64,000 nucleotides of DNA from Falsigemmobacter intermedius (GTDB lineage Bacteria > Pseudomonadota > Alphaproteobacteria > Rhodobacterales > Rhodobacteraceae), in assembly GCF_004054105.1 (NCBI RefSeq), contig NZ_SBLC01000002.1, positions 62,001-126,000 of the forward strand, given 5' to 3'. A program made the translations under genes and the position numbers. The notes under the pieces are model-generated. The model was given only the letters and a program-made list of their open reading frames with translations, was not told the DNA's origin and did not search any database. Positions 54,977 through 63,475 of this stretch are shown piece after piece. Position 1 is the first letter of the stretch, and every line of letters starts with the position of its first letter.

Positions 54977-56038
54977 ATGCGACAGGCACTCTATCTTGGC
55001 TCACGGCTGGCCCTCTTTGGCGCGACCCTCGGGGCGGCGCTCTGGGGCTGGTCGCAACAGCCCTTCACCGCCGCTCTTGTTGAGCGCAGCGCCGAAAGCG
55101 CCGCCCGCGCCATCGAGGCGCAGTTTCGGCGCAGCTTCACCCCCGAGGCCGCAGCAGACCGCATCCGGACGGCGCTTGAGACCGGGGATGACTTCCGCGC
55201 CCTCTGGCTGGCGGACCTGGCCGATGAGGAAGCACTGCCCCTGCCCCCCGATCTGAACCTTGAGATCGAGGCGCTGCGGGCCTCACGCGAGGGGGTGATG
55301 GCGGGCGCGATGGATTGCGCCGCCTGCGCCTGGGACATCCGCAGCTGTGCCAGCCTCTCGGAGATCGCCTTCTGCGCCGTGCCCGTTGAGATGACGCCTC
55401 TGGGCGATCTCAATGCGCTGCGCCGTCAGGGCACGGCGGCGCTGGCCGGTGAAGAGGTGGACAGACTGGAAACCGGGCTGGCGCTGGTCGGGCTTGCCGC
55501 CACCTCAGCCATTCTGGTGACGGGGGGCGGCTCTGCGCTGGTAAAGGCGGGGGCCACGGCTTTGCGGGGGGCAAAGCGGCTGGACAGTCTGACGCCCGGG
55601 GTGGCACGGATAATCGGCAGCCTTGGCGATCTGCCGATCCGCTGGCCGGCGGTGCTGCGCGGCGCGCCGCTGGAGGAGATCACCGATGCGGCGCGGCTGA
55701 CACGGGTGACCGATATGGCCAAAGACATCGGCCGCATCGCGGCCAATACCTCTGCGTCCGAGACGCTGCTGGTGCTGCGCCACATCGACAGCGCGGAGGA
55801 TGCCGCACGGCTGGCGCGGGTGTCGGATGTGGCGAAGGCAAAAACCGCCTCCCGTCTGGAAGTGCTTGGGAAATCGCGGATCTTTCGCGCAACTCTGCGG
55901 CTGTCGGATACCGCTGTTGCGGCTTTTGCCGCGCTTTGGGCCGGGATCACCGGGCTTTTCAGCCTGATTGCGGGCTGGCTGATGCAGGGTGTTCTGCGTC
56001 TGCTGAAGCCCCCGCCACAGCGGCGCGGCTGGCGGTAA
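54977..56038 (+). CDS. Hypothetical membrane protein
   Basis: A 353-residue protein with no family recognised. It has an N-terminal hydrophobic helix ([15 protein letters not shown]), a soluble part with a conserved-looking cluster [20 protein letters not shown] at about 113-132, a central hydrophobic pair near 163-185, a repeat-like stretch ([18 protein letters not shown] and [12 protein letters not shown]), and a C-terminal helix ([19 protein letters not shown]). A membrane-linked role is likely but unknown. A terminator follows. Confidence 0.6.
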   Translation: MRQALYLGSRLALFGATLGAALWGWSQQPFTAALVERSAESAARAIEAQFRRSFTPEAAADRIRTALETGDDFRALWLADLADEEALPLPPDLNLEIEALRASREGVMAGAMDCAACAWDIRSCASLSEIAFCAVPVEMTPLGDLNALRRQGTAALAGEEVDRLETGLALVGLAATSAILVTGGGSALVKAGATALRGAKRLDSLTPGVARIIGSLGDLPIRWPAVLRGAPLEEITDAARLTRVTDMAKDIGRIAANTSASETLLVLRHIDSAEDAARLARVSDVAKAKTASRLEVLGKSRIFRATLRLSDTAVAAFAALWAGITGLFSLIAGWLMQGVLRLLKPPPQRRGWR

Positions 56039-56042
56039 AGAA

Positions 56043-56070
56043 AAAGCCCGCAGGCGGACTGCGGGCTTTA
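56043..56070. terminator. Bidirectional terminator between membrane gene and ispG
   Basis: AAAGCCCGCAG and CTGCGGGCTTT pair around a 5-nt loop; lies between convergent stops. Confidence 0.9.
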
Positions 56071-56075
56071 GCGGA

Positions 56076-57206
56076 TTATTCGGCAGCTTCTTCGGCGGCT
56101 TTCGCAGCCTCAATTTCAGCGGCCTTTTTCTCAACCTGTTCGACGATGTGATCGATCATCTGATCGTTCGAGAGCTTGTGGCTTTGACGGCCCGCCAGAT
56201 AGACCATGCCGGACCCTGCCCCGCCGCCGGTGAAGCCGATATCGGTCATCAGCGCCTCGCCGGGGCCGTTCACCACGCAACCGATGATCGAGAGGCTCAT
56301 CGAGGTGGTGACATGGGCCAGACGCTCTTCGAGCATCGAGACGGTCTTGATCACATCAAACCCCTGCCGCGCGCAGGAGGGGCAGGAGATGATCGTCACG
56401 CCGCGGTGGCGCAGGCCGAGCGATTTCAGGATCTCAAAGCCGACCTTCACCTCTTCGACCGGATCGGCCGAGAGCGAGACGCGGATCGTATCGCCGATCC
56501 CCATCCAGAGCAGATTGCCCAGACCGATCGCCGATTTCACGGTGCCCGACACGAGGCCCCCGGCCTCGGTGATCCCGAGGTGGATGGGCGCATCCGTTGC
56601 ATCTGCGAGCTGCTGATAGGCCGCCGCTGCCATGAAGACATCCGAGGCTTTGACCGAGATTTTATACTCGAGAAAGTCGTTGTCTTCGAGCAGACGGATA
56701 TGCTCAAGCCCGGATTCAACCATCGCATTCGGGCAGGGCTCGCCATATTTATCAAGAAGATGCTTTTCGAGCGACCCGGCGTTTACGCCGATCCGGATCG
56801 AGCAGCCATGATCCTTGGCCGCCTGAACCACCTCACGCACGCGGGCGGCATCGCCGATATTGCCGGGGTTGATCCGCAGACAGGCGGCACCGGCCTCTGC
56901 GGCTTCAATGGCGCGTTTGTAGTGGAAGTGGATATCCGCCACGATCGGCACCGGGCTTTCGGCGCAGATTTCACGCAGAGCCTTGGTTGAGGCCACATCG
57001 GGGGTCGAGACCCGCACGATATCCGCGCCCGCAATCGCTGCGCGCTGGATCTGCTCAATCGTCGCCTTCACGTCAGAGGTGATGGTATTTGTCATCGTCT
57101 GGACGGAAATCGGCGCATCGCCTCCGACCAGAACTTTACCCACCCGGATCTGACGGGATTTGCGGCGCTCAATATTGCGCCAGGGGCGGACGGGGTTGAG
57201 AGACAT
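56076..57206 (-). CDS. ispG: 4-hydroxy-3-methylbut-2-en-1-yl diphosphate synthase (flavodoxin)
   Basis: A 376-residue Fe-S enzyme, next-to-last step of the MEP isoprenoid pathway. The N-terminal TIM barrel ([38 protein letters not shown]) is followed by the [4Fe-4S] domain with Cys ligands in [10 protein letters not shown] and [10 protein letters not shown]. The tail is Ala/Glu-rich (AKAAEEAAE). The start is ATG 57206 (GGAG site); MSQAQ at 57239 is also possible. rodZ lies upstream, the conserved rodZ-ispG order. Confidence 0.97.
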   Translation of the reverse strand: MSLNPVRPWRNIERRKSRQIRVGKVLVGGDAPISVQTMTNTITSDVKATIEQIQRAAIAGADIVRVSTPDVASTKALREICAESPVPIVADIHFHYKRAIEAAEAGAACLRINPGNIGDAARVREVVQAAKDHGCSIRIGVNAGSLEKHLLDKYGEPCPNAMVESGLEHIRLLEDNDFLEYKISVKASDVFMAAAAYQQLADATDAPIHLGITEAGGLVSGTVKSAIGLGNLLWMGIGDTIRVSLSADPVEEVKVGFEILKSLGLRHRGVTIISCPSCARQGFDVIKTVSMLEERLAHVTTSMSLSIIGCVVNGPGEALMTDIGFTGGGAGSGMVYLAGRQSHKLSNDQMIDHIVEQVEKKAAEIEAAKAAEEAAE

Positions 57207-57308
57207 CGGCGGCTCCGTTGCAGGCTGCGCCTGAGACATAGCCCCCTGCGCCCTGGCAGACAAGGCCGCAGCCGGTCACAGCAAAGCTATCCTCAGCCCC
57301 ACCGGGCC

Positions 57309-58505
57309 TTACTGCGCGGGTTCCTCACCCTCACCGCTGGTCAGATAACGTTCCTGCACCAGTTCAACCACGCGGGCCACCTCCGGCTCGGCGGTCAGAT
57401 CGACTTCAGCGAAGCTGCCCTCAAGCTTTTCGGGCGAGAGTGCGAGATTGCTGACCACCTGAGCCCCGGCGGCGGCAGGGCCATAGGCCTTGCCCTTCAC
57501 CATGAAATAGACCGCACCGGAATTGCCCGCCCGCAGGGTCGGCGGCGCATCAGACTGCGGCACGACATAGCTTTTGCCGGCGTCAAGAATCTGCTCAAAC
57601 AACACGGTGCCATCCGCCGCTTTCACGCGCATCCAGGCGGGCTTGACGGCGATGATTTCAACCGCAGGGGCGGCTTCGGCCAGAACGCGAACCGGCGTGG
57701 CCTCTGCCTCAGCCACCGGGGCCTCCGGTGCGGCGGTCTGCGCCTCTGCCAGACGCTCCGTGATGATCGCGGCGATGGGCCCGTCACGCGAGACAAGCTG
57801 CGGCACGTCCAGCGCCTGAGGGCGATAGAGCCGGCCGAGCGCCTCTGCCGTGGGGGCTTCGGTAACAGGATCCGAATCAGCCACCTGCAGCATCGCGCCG
57901 GGCGCCACGTCGCGCAGCGGATCGACCGAGACCACGACCTGGGGGGCCTGCTCGACCGGGGCCACATGGACGCGCTGCACTTCGTGCAGCACCGACCAGC
58001 CGCCGTAGCCAATGCCGCCGATCAGCGCCAGAAGCACCAGAACCGAGCCCGCAGCGCCCGGCTCAATCCGGCTGGTCCAGCTGGGACCACGCGGCACAAA
58101 AAGCGCATCGGGATGGCCAAGCGCCTCAAGACCCGTCGGACGGGGCCGGGCCTGACGCGGACGCGCCGCCGGGCTGCTTCCACCTAAGGTTTTGGGAATG
58201 GGGCTGAAATTCGCCTCAGCGCAGAACTGACGATAGGCCGCATCGGGATCCATCCCCAGATAACGGGCATAAGAGCGCACATAGCCTGCCACAAAACCGG
58301 GGGTCTCAAAGACCGAGACATCGGCGTTTTCAATGGCGGCAATAACGGTGGCTTTAATCTTCAGTTCACGTTGAACATCGAGCAGCGATTTCCCCAATGT
58401 AGCGCGCTCTCCGCGCATCAGGTCGCCCAGCCGAAGGTCATAGGCATCAAAGCCCTTCGGCTGCTGCTCAGGTTGCGAAGAAGGTTTCACCTTCCGCCAG
58501 ATCAT
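57309..58505 (-). CDS. rodZ: RodZ-like membrane protein (HTH plus DUF4115)
   Basis: A 398-residue bitopic protein. Residues about 20-90 form a Cro/RodZ-type helix-turn-helix (LGKSLLDVQRELKIKATVIAAIE) with the FVAGYVRSYARYLGMD signature; one transmembrane helix (AGSVLVLLALIGGIGYGGW) lies near 165; the periplasmic C-domain is DUF4115 (PAWMRVKAADGTVLFEQILDAGKSY). RodZ anchors MreB in cell elongation. The start is ATG 58505. It is upstream of ispG, as in many Proteobacteria. Confidence 0.9.
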   Translation of the reverse strand: MIWRKVKPSSQPEQQPKGFDAYDLRLGDLMRGERATLGKSLLDVQRELKIKATVIAAIENADVSVFETPGFVAGYVRSYARYLGMDPDAAYRQFCAEANFSPIPKTLGGSSPAARPRQARPRPTGLEALGHPDALFVPRGPSWTSRIEPGAAGSVLVLLALIGGIGYGGWSVLHEVQRVHVAPVEQAPQVVVSVDPLRDVAPGAMLQVADSDPVTEAPTAEALGRLYRPQALDVPQLVSRDGPIAAIITERLAEAQTAAPEAPVAEAEATPVRVLAEAAPAVEIIAVKPAWMRVKAADGTVLFEQILDAGKSYVVPQSDAPPTLRAGNSGAVYFMVKGKAYGPAAAGAQVVSNLALSPEKLEGSFAEVDLTAEPEVARVVELVQERYLTSGEGEEPAQ

Positions 58506-58626
58506 ACGGCCTGCCCCATCCGGTAGTCGGCCGCCCGCGATCATAGTGTCGCCGCGAGTCGGCTTTCGTGAATATGTGAGGCTTTTCTAACACAGCCCTG
58601 GAAAGACTGCACTCGAAGAATTGATC

Positions 58627-59856
58627 TCAGGCCGAAGCTTCGGCGCGATTCAGCGCACAATGTGCCCAGAGGGAATCCATGGCACGAATCAGAGAATCGA
58701 TCTCTTTGGGGCCATGCACCGGCGAGGGCGTGAAGCGCAGACGCTCGGTCCCGCGGGGCACCGTCGGATAGTTAATCGGCTGGACGTAAACGCCAAAACG
58801 CTCCAGCAGCATATCCGAGAGCATCTTGCAGTGCACCGGATCGCCGACGTGAACCGGCACGATATGGCTGCCGTGGTCGATGATCGGCAGACCCAGACCG
58901 CGCAGACGCATCTTCAGAATCTTCGCCTGAGTCTGATGCTCTTCACGAAGCTTCACGCCGCCGTCACCTTTCAGGAAGGCAATCGAAGCCGCAGCCCCTG
59001 CTGCCACGACCGGCGGCAGCGAGGTGGTGAAGATAAAGCCCGGCGCATAAGAGCGGATCGCATCCACCATTTTCGCCGAAGCCGCGATATAGCCACCGAA
59101 GACGCCGAAGGCTTTGCCGAGCGTCGCGTTGATCATATCAACGCGGTGCATCTGGTTGTCGCGCTCCGCCACACCGGCACCGCGCGGGCCATACATGCCA
59201 ACGGCATGCACTTCGTCGAGATAGGTCAGCGCGTTAAACTCTTCCGCCAGATCGCAGACCTCTTTGATCGGGCCGAAATCGCCATCCATCGAATAGACCG
59301 ACTCAAAGGCGATCAGCTTCGGTGCGGCCGGATCATCGGCCTCCAGAAGCTGGCGCAGATGTGCGAGGTCATTGTGACGCCAGATACGCTTTTCACCGCC
59401 ACCGCGGCGAACGCCCTCGATCATCGACGCATGGTTCAGCGCGTCGGAATAAATGATCAGCCCCGGGAACAGCACCCGCAGGGTCGAAAGCGTCGCGTCA
59501 TTGGCAATATAGGCCGAAGAGAAGACCAGCGCCGCTTCTTTGCGGTGCAGATCGGCGATCTCTACCTCAAGGCGCTTGTGATAAACCGTGGTGCCCGAGA
59601 TGTTGCGCGTGCCTCCCGAGCCTGCGCCGGTAGCATCAAGCGCCTCATGCATGGCATCCAGGACCACCGGATGCTGGCCCATGCCAAGGTAGTCGTTGCC
59701 ACACCAGACGGTTACATCCTGCTCAGACCCATCGGGACGGCGCCATACGGCGTGCGGATAGTGACCCTTCCGGCGCTCCAGATCGATGAAAGTGCGATAG
59801 CGGCCCTCTTCGTGCAGACGGTTGAGGGCGGTATCGAGAGCGCTGTTGTAGTCCAT
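58627..59856 (-). CDS. hemA: 5-aminolevulinate synthase
   Basis: A 409-residue PLP enzyme that joins glycine and succinyl-CoA, the C4 route to heme and bacteriochlorophyll used by alphaproteobacteria. The PLP Lys248 is in [15 protein letters not shown], at the same number as the Rhodobacter enzyme; the glycine and CoA site residues [14 protein letters not shown] and [12 protein letters not shown] are conserved. The start is ATG 59856. An FNR-type box lies about 60 bp upstream. Confidence 0.98.
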   Translation of the reverse strand: MDYNSALDTALNRLHEEGRYRTFIDLERRKGHYPHAVWRRPDGSEQDVTVWCGNDYLGMGQHPVVLDAMHEALDATGAGSGGTRNISGTTVYHKRLEVEIADLHRKEAALVFSSAYIANDATLSTLRVLFPGLIIYSDALNHASMIEGVRRGGGEKRIWRHNDLAHLRQLLEADDPAAPKLIAFESVYSMDGDFGPIKEVCDLAEEFNALTYLDEVHAVGMYGPRGAGVAERDNQMHRVDMINATLGKAFGVFGGYIAASAKMVDAIRSYAPGFIFTTSLPPVVAAGAAASIAFLKGDGGVKLREEHQTQAKILKMRLRGLGLPIIDHGSHIVPVHVGDPVHCKMLSDMLLERFGVYVQPINYPTVPRGTERLRFTPSPVHGPKEIDSLIRAMDSLWAHCALNRAEASA

Positions 59857-59916
59857 CTATCGACTCCGTGGCTTCCTGCTACACGGACTCAATGCCGTGA
59901 TCGCCGGGCTTCGGCC

Positions 59917-59930
59917 TTGACCTTAATCAA
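59917..59930. promoter_or_regulatory. FNR/FnrL-type box upstream of hemA
   Basis: TTGACCTTAATCAA matches the FNR consensus TTGAT-N4-ATCAA with one change. It lies 61-74 bp ahead of the hemA ATG. FnrL control of hemA is known in Rhodobacter sphaeroides, so oxygen regulation is likely here. Confidence 0.7.
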
Positions 59931-60010
59931 ATTCATTCATTCGGGACCTGGACATATTGCCACCCCGCCCTTCCCGCTAGTCCGCTTTGACCTGGGGGTC
60001 AACCAGGCCC

Positions 60011-60409
60011 TTAGGATGAAGGTGCCACTTCCAGCACCAGAAGACAGTCTTTTTTGCCCTTGCGGGCGGCATTACAGTCTTTCAGCACCGCAGCCCGGGC
60101 GGCATCGCGGCTCTCCAGATCCGAAAGCGCAATCGCCGAAGGCACGGGCTGACCGCCACGGATAAAGCCGTCATCGGGCGAGACCGCCATAGCCGAGTAG
60201 CGACCCGGCTTGGTCACGAACAACGCCAGCGCCTGCTCATTGGTTGCCACAAGGTCCAGCGTCGCCTTTTCCTCTGCATTCAGAAAGGCATGATCATAGA
60301 CCGTCACCGCCTGCGCGCCGAGGCGATAGGTCTTGCCGCGCACTTCCTGCGCCTGCAGAGGGGAAAGGGTCATCAGGCCAAGCGCCAGGGCAGCAACAAA
60401 AGGTTTCAT
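60011..60409 (-). CDS. Conserved small secreted protein near hemA
   Basis: A 132-residue protein with a signal peptide (KPFVAALALGLMTLSPLQAQ, cleavage likely after AQA) and a small periplasmic domain (TYRLGAQAVTVYDHAFLNAEE, then CNAARKGKKDCLLVLEV near the end, with a Cys pair that could form a disulfide). No family function is recognised. It lies between hemA and the peptidase gene, 80 bp upstream of the FNR box; co-regulation is possible but unproven. Confidence 0.65.
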   Translation of the reverse strand: MKPFVAALALGLMTLSPLQAQEVRGKTYRLGAQAVTVYDHAFLNAEEKATLDLVATNEQALALFVTKPGRYSAMAVSPDDGFIRGGQPVPSAIALSDLESRDAARAAVLKDCNAARKGKKDCLLVLEVAPSS

Positions 60410-60528
60410 CTCGGCGAAGCTCCGGGAAAAGAAAACAGACTGCAATCTTAACGTCTTCGCCGCCGCATGGACAGCCCCCGCGCGGGGGGCTAGCCTGCCC
60501 TCATCCAAGACCCCCGAAGGAGGCTGAG

Positions 60529-61911
60529 ATGACCCTCGCACCCGTCCTCGACCGGATTGACGCCGATCTGCCCCAGGCCCTTGAGCGGCTGAAAGATCTG
60601 CTGCGCATCCCCTCAATTTCCACTGACCCCGCCTTTAAGGCCGACTGCGACCGCACCGCCGACTGGCTGGTGGCTGATCTCGCCTCCATGGGCTTTGAAG
60701 CCTCCAAACGCCCGACCCCGGGGCATCCGATGGTGGTGGCGAAATACAAAGGCCCCGAGGGCGCGCCGCATCTGCTGTTTTACGGCCATTATGACGTGCA
60801 GCCGGTCGATCCGCTGGAGCTGTGGGACAACGACCCCTTTGATCCGCAGATCGAAGACCTGGGCGATAAAAAAGTGATCCGTGGTCGCGGCACGGCCGAT
60901 GACAAAGGCCAGCTCATGACCTTTGTCGAGGCGTTCCGCGCCTGGATCGCAGAACACGGAAGCCTTCCCCTGAGCGTGACGGTCTTTCTCGAAGGTGAAG
61001 AAGAATCAGGCTCTCCCTCGCTGATCCCCTTCCTGCAGGAGAATGCAGACGAGCTGAAAGCCGATCTGGCGGTGATCTGCGACACCGGGCTTTATGATGG
61101 CCGCGTACCCTCAATCACCACCATGCTGCGCGGCCTTCTGGGCGAAGAGCTGACGATCAAAGCCGCCAGCCGCGATCTGCACTCGGGCTCTTACGGGGGG
61201 GCCGCCATCAACCCGATCCGGGTGCTGGCCGATATCATCGACAGCCTGCACGACGATCAGGGCCGCATCACCATTGAGGGCTTTTACGACGATGTGCCCG
61301 AACTGCCCGAAGAACTTCGCCAGCAATGGCAGGGGCTTGGGTTTGATCACTCGCGTTTCTTAGGCGATGTCGGCCTCTCACGCCCGGCGGGAGAGCAGGA
61401 CCGCACACCGCTCGAGATGATCTGGTCGCGCCCGACCTGCGAGGTGAACGGCATCTGGGGCGGCTATACCGGCGCGGGCTTCAAAACCGTTCTGCCGGCG
61501 GAAGCCCATGCCAAGATCAGCTTCCGGCTGGTCGGTCAGCAGGACCCGCTGAAACTGCGCGAGGCCTTCCGCGCCCATGTCCGCGCCCGTCTGCCCGAGG
61601 ATGTCGAGGTGGAATTCCACGGCCACGGCAACAGCCCGGCTTCCGTGATGACCATCACCGACCCCGCCTTTGAGAAATCGCTTCAGGCGCTGACGGAAGA
61701 ATGGCAGATCCCCGCCGCCTATACCGGCGCAGGCGGCTCGATCCCGATCGCGGGCTACTTCAAAACCTACCTCGGCATGGATGCCATGCTGATCGGCTTT
61801 GGCCGCGACGACGACCAGATCCACTCGCCGAATGAGAAATATGACCTCGAGAGCTTCCACAAAGGCACCCGCTCCTGGGCGCGGATCCTCGACAAGCTCG
61901 CCACGAAATAA
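60529..61911 (+). CDS. M20-family dipeptidase
   Basis: A 460-residue zinc peptidase of the CNDP/DapE-like M20 family. It carries the metal ligands YGHYDVQPVD, GRGTADDKGQ, the catalytic Glu in LEGEEESGS and ICDTG; the dimerisation domain around residues 200-330 contains ASRDLHSGSYGGAAINP. The substrate is probably a dipeptide or a beta-amido compound. The start is ATG 60529 (AAGGAGG site); longer upstream reading shadows the neighbour. It ends in an intrinsic terminator. Confidence 0.92.
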   Translation: MTLAPVLDRIDADLPQALERLKDLLRIPSISTDPAFKADCDRTADWLVADLASMGFEASKRPTPGHPMVVAKYKGPEGAPHLLFYGHYDVQPVDPLELWDNDPFDPQIEDLGDKKVIRGRGTADDKGQLMTFVEAFRAWIAEHGSLPLSVTVFLEGEEESGSPSLIPFLQENADELKADLAVICDTGLYDGRVPSITTMLRGLLGEELTIKAASRDLHSGSYGGAAINPIRVLADIIDSLHDDQGRITIEGFYDDVPELPEELRQQWQGLGFDHSRFLGDVGLSRPAGEQDRTPLEMIWSRPTCEVNGIWGGYTGAGFKTVLPAEAHAKISFRLVGQQDPLKLREAFRAHVRARLPEDVEVEFHGHGNSPASVMTITDPAFEKSLQALTEEWQIPAAYTGAGGSIPIAGYFKTYLGMDAMLIGFGRDDDQIHSPNEKYDLESFHKGTRSWARILDKLATK

Positions 61912-61913
61912 GA

Positions 61914-61941
61914 AAAAGCCCCGCGTAAGCGGGGCTTTTTT
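61914..61941. terminator. Terminator after the M20 peptidase gene
   Basis: AAAAGCCCCGC and GCGGGGCTTTT pair around GTAA, followed by TT. It lies between convergent genes and may work on both strands. Confidence 0.9.
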
Positions 61942-62669
61942 CATTCTGCGGCGTGATCCGGCAGCACCGGAGCCTCCGGCACCAGCACTGCCGGATCCTG
62001 ATGGCTCAAGGCCTCTTCGGCCTCTTCCTCCCCCTGCACCGCCGCAAGGGTCGCTTCCGACAAGCGCGAAGGCGCCCGCTTCTTTAACTCAAAGCCCATC
62101 ATCGAGCGGAAGCTCTGTGCGGACCGGCGCTCCCGCGCATCGGCCCGGAGCGTACCCTCAATCACAAAGCGCCGCTGGGATTTCGCATCCTGAACATTAT
62201 AGAGGTCGGGATTTACATGGAGAGCCTGGCCGATCAACTGGTATTCCGCATCCGCGATCGTTTTATAAACCACCGTGCCGTTACCACTGGCCGGCTTCAC
62301 CTGCCGCCCCGCATCTGTCACCATGGGAAACAGATAGATAAAGGGCCGCGCCCGCTCATATTCCTGCAGGATCGCTGAATATTTTCCGGGCTTATCCGTC
62401 TGCTGAAACAGCCGCCGGTACAGCGGCTGACGACTCGCACGGCCGACATAATAGGGCCAGGTGCGCGGGCTGCCAGAGGGGGAAAGTCCGAAGACGTAAA
62501 GACCGACAGCACTGAAGATATCGCGAAGTCCGACCGCTTCGGCATCCGCCTCCGCCTGGGCAAAAACGTCATCCCGCGCGGCCAGGCAGTTAAGCGTCCG
62601 CCGCCCGTCTGCATCTCGGAAAGTCTGAAAAAAATACGGGCCCAGACAGCGAAACCGATAACCGGTCAT
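61941..62669 (-). CDS. GIY-YIG-like domain protein of unknown function
   Basis: A 242-residue protein from ATG 62669 (GGAAG 5 nt upstream; ATG 62681 is an alternative). Residues about 54-110 recall a GIY-YIG nuclease core: GLYVFG, then PYYVGRA with an arginine-rich helix (SRQPLYRRLFQQ). No catalytic Glu/Asn pair can be assigned with certainty; a downstream HVNPDLYNVQDAKSQRRFVIEGTL segment may complete the fold. The C-terminus is acidic. It sits in an AT-richer patch with its own promoter, suggesting acquisition. Confidence 0.55.
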   Translation of the reverse strand: MTGYRFRCLGPYFFQTFRDADGRRTLNCLAARDDVFAQAEADAEAVGLRDIFSAVGLYVFGLSPSGSPRTWPYYVGRASRQPLYRRLFQQTDKPGKYSAILQEYERARPFIYLFPMVTDAGRQVKPASGNGTVVYKTIADAEYQLIGQALHVNPDLYNVQDAKSQRRFVIEGTLRADARERRSAQSFRSMMGFELKKRAPSRLSEATLAAVQGEEEAEEALSHQDPAVLVPEAPVLPDHAAE

Positions 62670-62700
62670 AGTCACTTCCATTCCTGCTTAATACGCAACA

Positions 62701-62729
62701 ATAATGAACCTGAGATTGCATTTATTCAA
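62701..62729 (-). promoter_or_regulatory. Promoter of the GIY-YIG-like gene
   Basis: On the minus strand TTGAAT (62724-62729), a 17-bp spacer, and CATTAT (62701-62706), about 32 bp ahead of the start codon. Confidence 0.6.
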
Positions 62730-62764
62730 TGAAAATCAATCAAAAGGAGATCCACCTGTGAGGA

Positions 62765-62872
62765 TCATTCCGACGACCGCCTCTCCCGCTTCGGTGCCGA
62801 GCGCTCGTGCAGCCGCACGGCCACATAGCCTACCGCCACCAGAAAGACGGGCATGATGACAAATCCGCTCAT
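62765..62872 (-). CDS. 35-residue single-span membrane microprotein
   Basis: A very short ORF (ATG 62872, stop at 62765). The product is one hydrophobic helix (MSGFVIMPVFLVAVGYVAV) followed by a basic, charged tail (RLHERSAPKRERRSSE). A GGTTGAG precedes the start, which overlaps the stop of the frameshifted gene upstream by ATGA, so the two were a translational unit. It is plausible as a membrane microprotein or toxin-like peptide; there is no proof of expression. Confidence 0.45.
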   Translation of the reverse strand: MSGFVIMPVFLVAVGYVAVRLHERSAPKRERRSSE

Positions 62873-63095
62873 CTCAACCCTCCAGGGACGCGTCCTGCCA
62901 GATAATTCAGGGCAAAACAGGCGATACACCAACCCAAAGCTGCGATGAACATCAGCCAGACCGAGAGGTTCTCCCGCAGATTGAGATATTATAGATATAT
63001 CCCGCCAGCGGCGTGGCGATTCCCACAGTGAAACAGGCCGTTGATGCCCGATCAAGCGCATTGGCCAGAAGCTTTGTCCGCTCGTTGTGAATCAT
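62869..63095 (-). pseudogene. Frameshifted small two-span membrane protein
   Basis: From ATG 63095 one frame reads MIHNERTKLLANALDRASTA then a hydrophobic CFTVGIATPLAGYIYN; after about 62983 the second frame gives NLRENLSVWLMFIAALGWC and IACFALNYLAGRV, a second hydrophobic helix ending at 62869. Together they make a complete protein of about 75 residues with two membrane helices. A single base change in the run tctataatatctcaa would restore one frame. It could be a true pseudogene, a sequencing error or a slippage site. Confidence 0.65.
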
Positions 63096-63143
63096 AACGC
63101 CTCCCCGCCTCAGCCTGCCCCGCACAGCGGCCTGCGGAAATGC

Positions 63144-63171
63144 AAAAAGCCGCCCCTGCGGACGGCTTTCG
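63144..63171 (-). terminator. Terminator of rpmG
   Basis: On the minus strand GCCGTCC pairs with GGGCGGC around GCAG, followed by TTTTT. It lies about 25 bp past the rpmG stop. Confidence 0.75.
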
Positions 63172-63193
63172 CTCAAAATCTGCAAGCCTCAGC

Positions 63194-63361
63194 TTACTTG
63201 ATTTTGCCTTCTTTGTACTCGACGTGCTTACGCACAACCGGGTCGTACTTGTTGACCGTCATTTTCTCAGTCATCGTACGTGCGTTTTTCTTGGTCACAT
63301 AGAAGTGGCCGGTGCCCGCCGAAGAGTTGAGGCGGATTTTGATCGTGGTCGGCTTCGCCAT
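63194..63361 (-). CDS. rpmG: 50S ribosomal protein L33
   Basis: A 55-residue ribosomal protein. It begins [20 protein letters not shown] and continues with [14 protein letters not shown] and [18 protein letters not shown], typical of the cysteine-free (zinc-independent) L33 form. It is too short to stand out among longer readings but is certain. It is a single gene with its own terminator. Confidence 0.97.
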   Translation of the reverse strand: MAKPTTIKIRLNSSAGTGHFYVTKKNARTMTEKMTVNKYDPVVRKHVEYKEGKIK

Positions 63362-63475
63362 GGTCGTGTCTCCTTCAAGCGGTCAGCCGCCGCTCAAGGC
63401 GCGCGATACCCGCAAATTCTGAACCCTGCGTTTGCCCTTTCGACAGGACAGAGTCAAGCGGGCTCTGTGGATAAA

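Noticed and set aside
58621-60165. 514-codon open frame on the plus strand
   Set aside because: Antisense shadow of hemA.
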